A DNA stretch of 9,808 nt, from contig JAGGZZ010000239.1 of assembly GCA_021161765.1 (NCBI GenBank), positions 1 through 9,808 on the forward strand, written 5' to 3'. Every line of letters starts with the position of its first letter. Positions within the stretch are counted from its first letter, which is position 1. Of this stretch, positions 1 to 6,917 are shown one piece after another. This stretch comes from Candidatus Methanophagales archaeon (lineage in GTDB: Archaea > Halobacteriota > Syntropharchaeia > Alkanophagales > Methanospirareceae). The notes beneath the pieces are model-generated. The model searched no databases, was not told the origin of the DNA, and saw only the letters and a list, made by a program, of their open reading frames with translations. A program made the translations under genes and the position numbers.

Positions 1-378
1 CATAGATTTTGCTACTGACTTTTTTCCAATTGCGGTTCGTTTTTCGTTGAGGTCTGAACGGATATGACTTTTCACTTCCAACGGATTTGCTGACACCCTT
101 TCCTTCATTTCTGCAAATTCATCGAGGATAATAGTGGGGTGGTGTTTCCCAAGATAGTGGAAATTGGCGAATGCTGGATTGGTCTTCAGCCATTCTTTCA
201 ATCTCTTCTGAAGTAAATAACACAAAGTTCACATCCTGGAACTTATATCGGAACAACTCGTATTGCCATGCTATCACCCCTGCACATCTGTTCCGCTATA
301 CAATACCGCTGTGCTGCTTGCGACCATCGCTAAGGCAATAGAGATTGCAAATATCTTCAATCCGAATTTATTCCCCAT
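1..378 (-). pseudogene. Frameshifted gene for a small secreted/membrane-anchored protein, open at left edge
   Basis: Reading leftwards, an ATG at 378 follows a strong GGGGG ribosome-binding site (386-390) and opens a 34-codon frame (274-378). It encodes a classic signal peptide or N-terminal anchor: MGNKFGLK followed by a hydrophobic stretch ending near VASSTAVLYSG. It stops at TGA (274-276), next to a run of four G (277-280). A second frame, from about 277 down to 119, continues with VIAWQYELFRYKFQDVNF. A third frame is open from 228 to position 1 and contains LKTNPAFANFHYLGKHHPT. Adding one G in the G run and removing one A near 196-198 would join all three into one continuous protein of at least 126 residues. 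I do not recognise the family. Decay or sequencing/assembly errors would both explain the frames. Three unrelated short frames are less likely, because the signal peptide has its own promoter and ribosome-binding site. Confidence 0.45.
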
Positions 379-437
379 TTTTTATCCCCCTTCTTCTTCA
401 AGATGCACCTTATAATTTTTGAAATATGAAATAACCC

Positions 438-453
438 GTTATAAATTTTTCGG
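438..453 (-). promoter_or_regulatory. Archaeal BRE/TATA promoter for the signal-peptide gene
   Basis: On the minus strand the sequence CCGAAAAATTTATAAC combines a purine-rich BRE with a TTTATA box. Its centre lies about 25 nt before a predicted start site near 417, giving a leader of roughly 40 nt that contains the GGGGG ribosome-binding site. The arrangement closely resembles the box upstream of fwdD in this window. The start site is inferred. Confidence 0.5.
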
Positions 454-474
454 TTATGATAAAAAAGGAATTTT

Positions 475-492
475 AAAAAACGCCTGTTGGCG
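475..492 (-). terminator. Hairpin plus T6 terminator after the DUF433-coupled gene
   Basis: On the minus strand CGCC-AACA-GGCG (492 to 481) forms a four-pair GC stem and is followed at once by six T (480 to 475), with a second T6 at about 464-459. It lies 12 nt after the stop at 504. It looks like a compact intrinsic terminator, and the T tracts alone would suit archaeal termination. Confidence 0.5.
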
Positions 493-503
493 GAAGTTTC
501 TTC

Positions 504-692
504 TCATGGTCTCCACTCCATTTTCTCTTCTCCTTCAACATGAATATGCAATACTCTCATTCCTGTATGGCTCACACGAACCACAGTTCCTCTTCGCTTG
601 CTCTGAGTGTCAAATTCAGGATGTTTAAGAAAGCGGCGTATGAAACTCGCTGTTTCATACTGCCCAACTGTCAGACATACCACACAATTCAT
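504..692 (-). CDS. Small unrecognised protein translationally coupled to DUF433 gene
   Basis: This is a 62-residue frame whose ATG overlaps the stop of the upstream DUF433 gene (ATGA at 689-692), a typical sign of translational coupling. The protein is basic in the middle (IRRFLKHPEF, QSKRRGTVV) and ends in a beta-strand-like stretch, RVLHIHVEGEEKMEW. It has no membrane segment or signal peptide. In many genomes DUF433 genes are followed by a DUF5615 PIN-like nuclease of about 110 residues that starts with a DxNLP-like motif. That motif is absent here and the frame is about half that length. It may therefore be a different partner, a remnant, or a spurious frame. The GC-hairpin/T6 terminator just downstream supports transcription through it. 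Function unknown. Confidence 0.4.
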   Translation of the reverse strand: MNCVVCLTVGQYETASFIRRFLKHPEFDTQSKRRGTVVRVSHTGMRVLHIHVEGEEKMEWRP

Positions 693-943
693 ACGCTAAC
701 AGGCTCCTGCACTAATTCTTCGGCATGAGCTACCAGCACCTCACGAGCCAGACGAACAGCTTCCGTAATCGCCTCACGGCTCAGGCTTCCACACCATTCT
801 TCTATAATTGCCTCCCATGCCATTCCACTCGCAACCTGCTCCAGCACATCCGAAACCAGGATGCGTGTTCCACGAAAGGTTGGTTGCCCATGACAAATCC
901 CGGGATCTGCAATGACATAGCGTCCCCAAATTTTGCTTCCCAT
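689..943 (-). CDS. DUF433 family protein, antitoxin-like
   Basis: The 84-residue protein has the usual DUF433 layout and length: an N-terminal strand, then GICHGQPTFRGTRILVSDVL at residues 15-34 (the family's C-GG-P--RGTRI-V pattern), a short helix with VASGM, and a C-terminal helical part EEWCGSLSREAITEAVRLA (residues 48-66). DUF433 proteins have a winged-helix or VapB-like fold and commonly act as presumed antitoxins beside PIN-like toxins. The start at 943 is supported by AGGGGGA (951-957) eight nt upstream, and a possible TATA box lies at about 977-985. The stop overlaps the start of the next gene. Family assignment is firm. The antitoxin role is inferred, and the usual nuclease partner is not seen next to it. 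Confidence 0.85.
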   Translation of the reverse strand: MGSKIWGRYVIADPGICHGQPTFRGTRILVSDVLEQVASGMAWEAIIEEWCGSLSREAITEAVRLAREVLVAHAEELVQEPVSV

Positions 944-976
944 CCTCTATTCCCCCTAAGAATTTATTTTTAATAG

Positions 977-985
977 AATATAAAA
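977..985 (-). promoter_or_regulatory. Possible TATA box for the DUF433 gene
   Basis: The minus strand reads TTTATATTC about 37 nt before the ATG at 943, which would place transcription start near 955, just ahead of the AGGGGGA ribosome-binding site. No clear BRE is seen, so the call is tentative. Confidence 0.3.
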
Positions 986-1045
986 ATGCTGATTTCACAA
1001 TCGTTGATAACATATCCTCCTTTTCCACATAAGTTTCTAATATTA

Positions 1046-1073
1046 ACCGCAGAGTTCACAGAGAGCGCAAAGG
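1046..1073 (+). repeat. Degenerate repeat A, left copy
   Basis: Begins ACCGCAGAG and continues with CAGAG/CGCAAAG units at roughly 10-bp spacing. About 21 of 28 positions match the reverse complement of the sequence at 2992-3019 on the other side of the transposase gene. Confidence 0.55.
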
Positions 1074-1078
1074 ATAGA

Positions 1079-1104
1079 GAGTTAGCGAGTTAGAGCGTTA
1101 GAAC
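1079..1104 (+). repeat. Period-8 GTTAG repeat
   Basis: GTTAG recurs at exactly 8-bp spacing (1081, 1089, 1097), separated by CGA and AGC trinucleotides. It directly follows repeat A. It may be slippage-derived intergenic sequence; no function is apparent. Confidence 0.45.
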
Positions 1105-1143
1105 GGCTATTATAGTCATTCCAGTAACAAATTGCAATTAATA

Positions 1144-1170
1144 AACCACGAGAATTCACGAGATTAACAC
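1144..1170 (+). repeat. Degenerate repeat B, left copy
   Basis: Begins AACCACGAG and then ATTCACGAGATTAACAC, with two CACGAG units about 10 bp apart. It matches the reverse complement of 2936-2965 (AACCACCAG, CACAGATT) with one gap, and in the same orientation matches CACGAAATTCACG at 7371-7383. Confidence 0.5.
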
Positions 1171-1179
1171 AACACTTTT

Positions 1180-1197
1180 TCTTTTTTTAAAAAAAGA
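1180..1197. repeat. 18-nt A/T palindrome
   Basis: TCTTTTTTTAAAAAAAGA is a perfect inverted repeat (T7A7 core with CT/AG flanks) about 100 nt upstream of the annotated transposase start. It could act as a T-tract terminator on either strand or simply mark bent DNA. Confidence 0.5.
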
Positions 1198-1297
1198 GAA
1201 ATATAAACGCCAGAAATCCGGTGGGGGTGAGCTTCTCACGTCTTTAGCCTTTTTCACCCACATTATAGAGCTATACAACGGAACAATAGCTGAACAG

Positions 1298-2872
1298 GTG
1301 AATGCGGTTCGTCAATCGCCATTATTCGAGCAGAATAAAGATATTGAAAAGGATAATCCGGGCGTTCGTTTGCATGGAAAATTCACCAGAGAGTACAATC
1401 AATTGGAATCCGTAAACGATTTATCCTTTCTATGTGGATATAATTACAAAGATGCGTCACTCAATAGATATATTCAAGAATTGAAATATCTCAAGGTCTC
1501 TGATCGCTTGATTACCGCAACAGCGAAGTTCTGGATGGATTTCTGGCGAAATGAATCTGAAGAAGAGACATATTTCGTGTGTTATTACATCGATGGCAAT
1601 ACAAAAGCATTGTGGTCCTCGAATAGATGTTACAAAGGTCGAGTGACAATGCTTGGTCGCGTCATGGATTGTCTCGAAAACGTGTTTATCCATGACGGTA
1701 AGGGGCATCCGCTCTATTTCCAGACCTTTCATGGGCATGCTGATCTCGGCAGTAATGCACTTCCCATGCTCACGAAATTAACAGAGCTTCTGGACGATCC
1801 AGCAGCTAACGTCTCTGTAAAACGGATATTGGTGATGGATGGGGGCGCCAATGGAGTAGGAACTCTCAGAGACTTTGATGGCAGCGATGAGTATTATATC
1901 ACTATTCTTGATGATAACCAGACAAAAGAAAGGAAAATCAAGCACATCCGTGAGGAAATGAGGTATAAATACGGAAATGCAACCCTTGTTGACTGCAAAA
2001 TCGAATTATTAGATTCAAAAGAGCCGGGCTACATCTACGAGTGCCGCGCGGTGATTGTGAAGTGGGATAATGGCAGAAAATCGGTCCTGATCACGGATAT
2101 ACCTCATGAATTATTGGACGCGAGCGAAATCACGAAGAAATACTTTGACCGTTGGCCGATGCAGGAAAAACAGTTCAGAGATGCAAAGTCGGGGGTTAAT
2201 ATCCATCGGATCACGGGTTATGGAAAGAAAATTGAGAATTACGACAAAATGAGTGAAAAGCATGGTGAGATGTGTAAGAGAATAACACAACTCAAAGCGG
2301 AACTGGAAAAGCCGCTCTCGGGAATAGAAGCGATAGAAGAGCAGCTTACCGGCTTATACCGGCAGGAAAGAACGTTTCGCGAAAAATCGAAGATCGTTGA
2401 TGGGAAAAGGGTCCTGAGTGAGGTGGACTCAGTTGAATTGAAGAATTGCGAAACCCAAATCAATAAGTGCCTCCGTAAGCAAAGGACGATAGAAAAAGAG
2501 CACAAAGATGCGTTTAAAAGATTGAAAAAGTATTTAAAGGAAGAGAAGCGGATCCGGGACAAGGATAAAGTGTACAGGATAGATACGGAACTAGATCAGA
2601 TCATGACCTGCTTTAAAATGTCATTTATCAATTTATGCAGTCTGTTTTTGACAAGATGTATGGATCATGAAAAATTTGAATTGCAGACGCTATTCGAATC
2701 GATTTTCCAGCTCAATGGTGAAGCTTTTATTACCAATGAGGAGAAAAGGATTGAACTGGAGATGAATCCAAAAGAGCCGGAGTTGATGGATAAACTTAAC
2801 AAAGGTCTTCGCATATTAAACACACTGAATATCCGCGATCCCGATGGACACTCTATAAAATTTAACATGTAG
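1298..2872 (+). CDS. IS4-like DDE transposase, possibly N-terminally truncated
   Basis: This 524-residue protein resembles long IS4-type DDE transposases. Candidate catalytic residues are D99 in YYIDGNTK, D181 in RILVMDGGANG, and E290 in YFDRWPMQEKQFRDAK, the last being a Y-x2-R-x4-E-x6-K version of the IS4 signature. Residues 312-425 are rich in charged heptads (KRITQLKAELEK, KEHKDAFKRLKKYLKEEKR) and probably form a coiled coil that interrupts or follows the catalytic fold. The C-terminus is helical. The GTG at 1298 is the only usual start in reach and has no clear ribosome-binding site. The frame stays open upstream to 1145 with plausible protein sequence (ELLTSLAFFTHIIELYNG), so the real N-terminus, probably a DNA-binding part, may be missing. 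All three acidic residues are present. No terminal inverted repeats of a standard insertion sequence were found, but mirrored degenerate repeats flank the gene. Confidence 0.75.
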   Translation: MNAVRQSPLFEQNKDIEKDNPGVRLHGKFTREYNQLESVNDLSFLCGYNYKDASLNRYIQELKYLKVSDRLITATAKFWMDFWRNESEEETYFVCYYIDGNTKALWSSNRCYKGRVTMLGRVMDCLENVFIHDGKGHPLYFQTFHGHADLGSNALPMLTKLTELLDDPAANVSVKRILVMDGGANGVGTLRDFDGSDEYYITILDDNQTKERKIKHIREEMRYKYGNATLVDCKIELLDSKEPGYIYECRAVIVKWDNGRKSVLITDIPHELLDASEITKKYFDRWPMQEKQFRDAKSGVNIHRITGYGKKIENYDKMSEKHGEMCKRITQLKAELEKPLSGIEAIEEQLTGLYRQERTFREKSKIVDGKRVLSEVDSVELKNCETQINKCLRKQRTIEKEHKDAFKRLKKYLKEEKRIRDKDKVYRIDTELDQIMTCFKMSFINLCSLFLTRCMDHEKFELQTLFESIFQLNGEAFITNEEKRIELEMNPKEPELMDKLNKGLRILNTLNIRDPDGHSIKFNM

Positions 2873-2904
2873 ATTGTTTTGTTTCAGTTAGGTTGGCAAC
2901 AAAA

Positions 2905-2917
2905 TCGGGATACCCGA
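2905..2917. repeat. Perfect hairpin after the transposase
   Basis: TCGGG-ATA-CCCGA forms a five-pair stem with a three-nt loop, 33 nt after the transposase stop. No T run follows it, so a role as terminator or element end is uncertain. Confidence 0.4.
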
Positions 2918-2935
2918 AAGTCATGTTATAAATAA

Positions 2936-2965
2936 TCTTGTGGAAATCTGTGTAATCTGGTGGTT
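2936..2965 (-). repeat. Degenerate repeat B', right copy (inverted)
   Basis: On the plus strand AATCT recurs at 2934, 2945 and 2954 with GTGG/GTGT between. Its reverse complement aligns with repeat B at 1144-1170 and it shares AAATCTGTGTAA with the fwd/suf spacer at 7410-7421. Confidence 0.5.
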
Positions 2966-2991
2966 AATAATTTTCGGAAATACTATAATTC

Positions 2992-3019
2992 CCTCTGCGA
3001 ACTCAGCGTTCTCTGCGGT
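2992..3019 (-). repeat. Degenerate repeat A', right copy (inverted)
   Basis: Ends CTCTGCGGT on the plus strand, the exact complement of the ACCGCAGAG that opens repeat A at 1046. With B' it gives the mirror order A-B-transposase-B'-A'. Confidence 0.55.
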
Positions 3020-3020
3020 A

Positions 3021-3067
3021 AATTTAAAAATAAAAAAGGGAAAAAGTGCATGCTTGTACGTACGCAC
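3021..3067 (-). terminator. Terminator of the fwdDBAC operon
   Basis: Reading the minus strand, an imperfect inverted repeat (GTGCGTAC paired with GCATGCAC, 3067-3046) lies about 30 nt after the fwdC stop. It is followed by T runs of 5, 6 and 5 (3045-3041, 3037-3032, 3030-3026). T-rich tracts are the usual archaeal termination signal, and the hairpin may help. Confidence 0.55.
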
Positions 3068-3097
3068 TCACTTCCCCTTACCTTGGCTTAGCTTACT

Positions 3098-3883
3098 TCA
3101 CTTCACGTACAGCACACCCTTCGCCTTCTTCTCCGTCATTGCGAGGTCGCCGGTATATTTCTTGTATTCCTCACTCTCTATTGATTCCGTGCCTTCTAAT
3201 CTGAACGAAGGCATCATATCCAGCACCTTACCCTTCACCGTTATCTCGCCACCGGTCATATCAGCACCGGGCATTACCGCATCGCCTTCTATCGTTATTT
3301 TTCCGCCTTTCATGTTCAATCCCGTGAGAATATCCACATTCCCCTTTATCACTATCTCGCCGCCCGCCATGTTTTGTGCGATACACTCACCTGCGTTTCC
3401 TCCCACGACCACCTTACCGCCGGTCATACCCGTCATCTCGCCCCGGTACATCGCACATAGATTGTCGCCTGCATCGCCTTCTATAACCAGTTCGCCACCG
3501 TGCATTTCACGACCGGCCCAGCAATCTGCATTTCCCTTTACCGTTATTTTACCGCCGGACATCATCGCGCCGCAGTGCATGTCCACGTCACCCAAAGCCT
3601 CTATCTCTCCTGCTTTCATACCGTCGCCTATGCGCTTCACCCTCGACAAATCGCCTTCCAGCACTATTTTTACTTCTTCCGCACTCCCTGCTTCTCCTTC
3701 CACGCTCACGTCAAACAGGTCGCCGGTATTCTCTTCCTTGTTTCCCCACCAGACCTTCACCGCTTTGATCTCCGCTTCCGTCTTTCCTGCAAGTTTATCC
3801 GGCGTCAATGAATCCACCTCAACCGGTATCTTCGCAGCTCCGTTCGTAACTTCCTCCTTTATCTTTAATCTTATCGTCTGCAT
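3098..3883 (-). CDS. fwdC: Formylmethanofuran dehydrogenase subunit C
   Basis: FwdC is the beta-helical scaffold subunit that holds the FwdA amidohydrolase and the FwdBD formate dehydrogenase together in the formylmethanofuran dehydrogenase complex. With the start chosen here the protein is 261 residues, near the usual 260-270. Residues 1-70 form the N-terminal part. From about 72 to 218 there are seven or so repeats of about 20 residues with the pattern GG-I-V-G-A----G--M, for example GGKITVKGNAD (110-120), GGELVIEGDAG (129-139) and GGEIVIKGNVD (174-184). This is the glutamate-synthase-like beta-helix. The frame is open from an ATG at 3913, but that start would overlap fwdA. The ATG at 3883 follows GAGGGAG (3893-3899) and yields the normal N-terminus MQTIRLKIK. 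This is the last gene of fwdDBAC, 17 nt after fwdA, and a T-rich terminator follows. A Mo (fmd) or W (fwd) isoenzyme cannot be told apart here. Confidence 0.93.
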   Translation of the reverse strand: MQTIRLKIKEEVTNGAAKIPVEVDSLTPDKLAGKTEAEIKAVKVWWGNKEENTGDLFDVSVEGEAGSAEEVKIVLEGDLSRVKRIGDGMKAGEIEALGDVDMHCGAMMSGGKITVKGNADCWAGREMHGGELVIEGDAGDNLCAMYRGEMTGMTGGKVVVGGNAGECIAQNMAGGEIVIKGNVDILTGLNMKGGKITIEGDAVMPGADMTGGEITVKGKVLDMMPSFRLEGTESIESEEYKKYTGDLAMTEKKAKGVLYVK

Positions 3884-3900
3884 TTTTTCTTCTCCCTCTA

Positions 3901-5595
3901 TTAGCTCCTCCATGGCGCTTTTATCTCATAAGGATTGGGCACGTAAGCGTCCTGAACCGGGTAATTGTTGAAATTCACCGAGTAATAATGCTCGAACTTG
4001 TCCTTCAACTTGACCAGCATCTCATCCGTCAGCTTATCGTCACATTCCGGCGTTACGAAATACGTCTTTCCCGCTGGTGTCGCTACTACTTCGCCGTCTT
4101 TTACCACTACTTCCCCACCTTTTATCGTGTATTTCGTATTCAGGAACGCTTTCTGGATCTTCCCCGCATCTGTCTCTTCTGGCGACATATCGTATACCGC
4201 AACGTCACCGTCAGCACCAACGCCGAGATGCCCTTTTCCATGCTCGTGCAATCCCAGCGTCTTCGCAGCCATTCCTCTTGTTATTATCGCTATCTCATTT
4301 AAATCATATTCGCGGTCTATTGAAGAATATTCCGCTCGGTCGAATATTACCTTGTGCATATCCTCCGCAGACTCATCCCGCCTGCGCTTGCTCATCAACA
4401 TCGAGATAATAATCGGATACCCGATAAAAGGTCCCGCATTTGGATGGTCGGTTGTGAGTGCCAGCTTCCACGGGTCTTTAACTAAGAGTGCCAATTCCTG
4501 TCCTATTGCCCATTGAATGGTATTTACCGGCGATTTACCGGAATACAAAAACGGTGTTATTCCTGAGCCCGTTTCAAGTTCGACATCGTGATTCGTCCAT
4601 TTCCGCCCCGTTATCTGATACAAACTGTATTCCATCGGTCCGTCTGCGGTCATTGTCGTCGTGTCACCCAGTATTATCGAGCCAAGGTCAATACTAACAT
4701 GCTCGTTTTTGTTTATATAATCCGCAATCGCACCCGCCTTCGACTCGAAATCACCCCATCTTGTGCCACCGTAAGCGTGGAACTGCGTGTGTGTCGCGTG
4801 CATAGCCGGGCGATCTCTATATGGTTTTATTCCTTTCACGAGGTCATAAGTTGACGTCGTTACTTCATAGTTTCCCGGATGTCCCAGCATATTCCCATGC
4901 ACATGGATGCTGTGCGGCATCTCGAATTTCTCATTTGCCACTGCTAAATTCTTTACTATCTCCGCCGGTGTAACATCGAAATAAGGCACTTCGTCATTCA
5001 AATCGCAGTTCTTTGCCCACGCCCACGCCTCTGTTCCTCCAGGATTCACTACTTTCACGCCGTATCCCTTCGTTGCTTTCATCATCCACGCGATATAAGC
5101 CGCAAGCAGGTCCATATCCCCGCTCTTTACGTATTCCATCGTCATCCAGTTGTTATCTATGAGTGGTAATGCGGCGTTATCCAGTATCGGAATGTCAACC
5201 ATCTCCTCATGCGTATGTCTTGCTGCGAGTGGCGGCATCGCCGCTTCCATCACAAACGTGTAGCCCATCCTCGCATACCGGTAGCCCGTGGCAAACGTAT
5301 TCGGCACCGAATAGCCCGATTCCGATCTGCAAACCTTTGTCCTCGCCTTCACCCCTTTTCTTCCGTCTTCCGGTCGGAACAACCTCCCCGCATTTACTTT
5401 AGCACCAGCAATGTGCGAATGGATGTCCACACCACCCGGCATCACCACTCTTCCCTCAGCATCTATTACCTTCGGATTCTTTACCTCTTCCACGACTTTG
5501 CCGTCACGAATGCAAATGTCTTTCTTCTCGCCCTTTACGCCGTTTATAGGGTCGTAAACCACGCCATTCCGTATTAACAATTCACCTTCAGCCAT
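3901..5595 (-). CDS. fwdA: Formylmethanofuran dehydrogenase subunit A (amidohydrolase)
   Basis: FwdA condenses formate, made from CO2 by FwdBD and delivered through an internal tunnel, with methanofuran to give formyl-methanofuran (or the reverse in methane oxidation). The 564-residue protein matches the family's length and is an amidohydrolase with a binuclear metal site. Metal-ligand candidates are H59 and H61 in GGVDIHSHIAGAKVN, K181 in GYGVKVVNPGG (the position expected for the carboxylated lysine), H231/H233 in HSIHVHGNMLGHPGN, and D383 in LALTTDHPNAGPF. The N-terminal (1-55) and C-terminal (455-510) stretches form the composite beta-sandwich typical of the superfamily. There is no signal peptide, so it is cytoplasmic. 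The start ATG lies one nt after the fwdB stop, and the GGAGGG ribosome-binding site sits inside the end of fwdB, so translation is probably coupled. No key residue is missing. Confidence 0.96.
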   Translation of the reverse strand: MAEGELLIRNGVVYDPINGVKGEKKDICIRDGKVVEEVKNPKVIDAEGRVVMPGGVDIHSHIAGAKVNAGRLFRPEDGRKGVKARTKVCRSESGYSVPNTFATGYRYARMGYTFVMEAAMPPLAARHTHEEMVDIPILDNAALPLIDNNWMTMEYVKSGDMDLLAAYIAWMMKATKGYGVKVVNPGGTEAWAWAKNCDLNDEVPYFDVTPAEIVKNLAVANEKFEMPHSIHVHGNMLGHPGNYEVTTSTYDLVKGIKPYRDRPAMHATHTQFHAYGGTRWGDFESKAGAIADYINKNEHVSIDLGSIILGDTTTMTADGPMEYSLYQITGRKWTNHDVELETGSGITPFLYSGKSPVNTIQWAIGQELALLVKDPWKLALTTDHPNAGPFIGYPIIISMLMSKRRRDESAEDMHKVIFDRAEYSSIDREYDLNEIAIITRGMAAKTLGLHEHGKGHLGVGADGDVAVYDMSPEETDAGKIQKAFLNTKYTIKGGEVVVKDGEVVATPAGKTYFVTPECDDKLTDEMLVKLKDKFEHYYSVNFNNYPVQDAYVPNPYEIKAPWRS

Positions 5596-5596
5596 T

Positions 5597-6901
5597 TTAT
5601 TCGCCCTCCTTTTCCTTTATCGCTCTCACTTCTTCCAGTATAGACTTCATTATCTCCTCATCCGCTAAGTATTCCGTATCTACTAACTTTCGCAGTCGTA
5701 TAGGAATATTGTCCATCCGATAGACGTTCCCTTCCGCTTCCACGCCACTTATCGCAGCCGGAATGACAACGTCTGCAAATTCGGTTGTCGGATTCGGGAA
5801 CGGGTCTATCTGAATAACCGGGATCTTAGATAGGTGTCTTATTGACTCACCCGGGAAATGCGCCCCTGGGTCAGAAGCGATTATCAATGCCGCATCACAC
5901 TCGCGCCTAATTAAAAGGTCAGTAGCCGATATCTCTCCCGGATTATACCACGCGTAACCGCGGGATAAGTCAACGGCAAATGGAAAACCAGTCTCCCACG
6001 TGCATACCTGATTGATTCCCGCCACGTTGTAATGCCCGCGCATTGGCATTATGCTGAACTTGGTGTGTGTATGAGCTGCTCTTGTCGTCTCTATTGCATT
6101 AACGATGTTGTTGTGTCTTCCTCTCGTATGCGTCACACCCATACCAAAGAAAATTATCCCGAACTTTGCTTCTTTCATCATCTTCACGGTCTCTAACAGG
6201 TCTTTCTTTGAAATGCCACCTACTTCTTCCGGCACCACATCGTCATAGCCATACAGAAGAGCCCGTAACGCCGAGAACACCAGATAATCCTTTCCTTGCT
6301 CTATCTGCAAGAACACGTCCGCCATCTTCGCCGTCGGTGTCCTTCTCACGTCCACCACGACAAGTTTCTTGTTCTTTTTGCCTTCTTCTGTCCAGTACCC
6401 CTTTGAAATATACGAATACCGCTTCATGTGGTTAGCATGTGCCGCGGCGGGATTCGCACCCCAGTATATAATGAGGTCTGCACGGTTTTTTACCTCTCCC
6501 AGCGTGCAAGAAGGCAGACCAACGTCCTGAATCGCCAGCACTGAAGGCCCGTGACAGACCGAAGCGGTATTATCTATAACCGCGCCTATCTCCTCTGCAA
6601 GCTCTACTCCTACTTTATCCGCCTCACAGACCGTAGAACTCCAGCCATACAAAAGCGGTCTTCTCGAAGCCGCCAGTATCTCTGCCGCCTTCTTTATCGC
6701 TTCGTCGTAAGAACAGTCCTTCAAATTGCCGTTCTCTCTTATCGCAGGCTCCTCTATCCTTCCGTGCCCCATTAACTTGCTCTTTCCCACTGCACAAGCT
6801 CCCTTCTTCACTTTCGTTACTTTGTTATCTTCAACTTCCACCACGATGTCATCGCACACACATCCGCACAGGGAGCATACAACGTCCGTAATTTCTACCA
6901 T
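5597..6901 (-). CDS. fwdB: Formylmethanofuran dehydrogenase subunit B (Mo/W-bis-pterin catalytic subunit)
   Basis: FwdB reduces CO2 to formate at a Mo or W ion held by two pterin guanine dinucleotides, using low-potential electrons through Fe-S clusters. The 434-residue protein has the usual length. Its N-terminus carries the [4Fe-4S] pattern C9-x2-C12-G-C14-x-C16-D-D, with C36 in GACAVG as a further ligand candidate. The metal ligand is expected at C116 in NTASVCHGPS with H117 beside it. The residue is cysteine, with no in-frame TGA that would suggest selenocysteine. WGANPAAAHANHMKRYS (147-163) and IIASDPGAHFPGESIRH (340-356) are characteristic family blocks. It is the second gene of fwdDBAC, 16 nt after fwdD, with AAGGAAAAATG at its start. 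The intact catalytic Cys/His and clusters separate it from the bacterial Fhc homologue, which has lost redox function. The metal used (Mo or W) is not decided by sequence alone. Confidence 0.96.
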   Translation of the reverse strand: MVEITDVVCSLCGCVCDDIVVEVEDNKVTKVKKGACAVGKSKLMGHGRIEEPAIRENGNLKDCSYDEAIKKAAEILAASRRPLLYGWSSTVCEADKVGVELAEEIGAVIDNTASVCHGPSVLAIQDVGLPSCTLGEVKNRADLIIYWGANPAAAHANHMKRYSYISKGYWTEEGKKNKKLVVVDVRRTPTAKMADVFLQIEQGKDYLVFSALRALLYGYDDVVPEEVGGISKKDLLETVKMMKEAKFGIIFFGMGVTHTRGRHNNIVNAIETTRAAHTHTKFSIMPMRGHYNVAGINQVCTWETGFPFAVDLSRGYAWYNPGEISATDLLIRRECDAALIIASDPGAHFPGESIRHLSKIPVIQIDPFPNPTTEFADVVIPAAISGVEAEGNVYRMDNIPIRLRKLVDTEYLADEEIMKSILEEVRAIKEKEGE

Positions 6902-6917
6902 TTTTCCTTTTTTTCCC

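Larger units (their letters stand above)
944..1297. other. Gene-poor repeat-rich spacer before the transposase
   Basis: No convincing gene lies here apart from a possible upstream extension of the transposase frame (1145-1297). The spacer holds the presumed minus-strand DUF433 promoter, two degenerate repeats (1046-1073 and 1144-1170), a period-8 stretch (1079-1104), an A/T palindrome (1180-1197) and a small perfect inverted repeat GTGAG-CTT-CTCAC (1227-1239). Frames reading minus from about 1028 are shadows of the DUF433 gene. Confidence 0.6.

Noticed and set aside
419..728. Two plus-strand frames of 62-69 codons opposite the DUF433-coupled gene
   Set aside because: No ribosome-binding sites, no recognisable features, and one runs through the minus-strand promoter and terminator signals.
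774..1028. 84-codon minus-strand frame overlapping DUF433
   Set aside because: Overlaps the well-supported DUF433 gene in another frame and its sequence (many Gly/Trp/Asn) shows no family resemblance.
2940..3971. 343-codon plus-strand open frame opposite fwdC
   Set aside because: It is the antisense of the fwdC beta-helix repeats; its Ser/Pro-rich repetitive protein simply mirrors the GG-repeat codons, and fwdC has clear family features.
3998..5577. Several plus-strand open frames opposite fwdA
   Set aside because: All lie inside fwdA in antisense, are rich in Ser/Arg/His, and lack ribosome-binding sites or family motifs.
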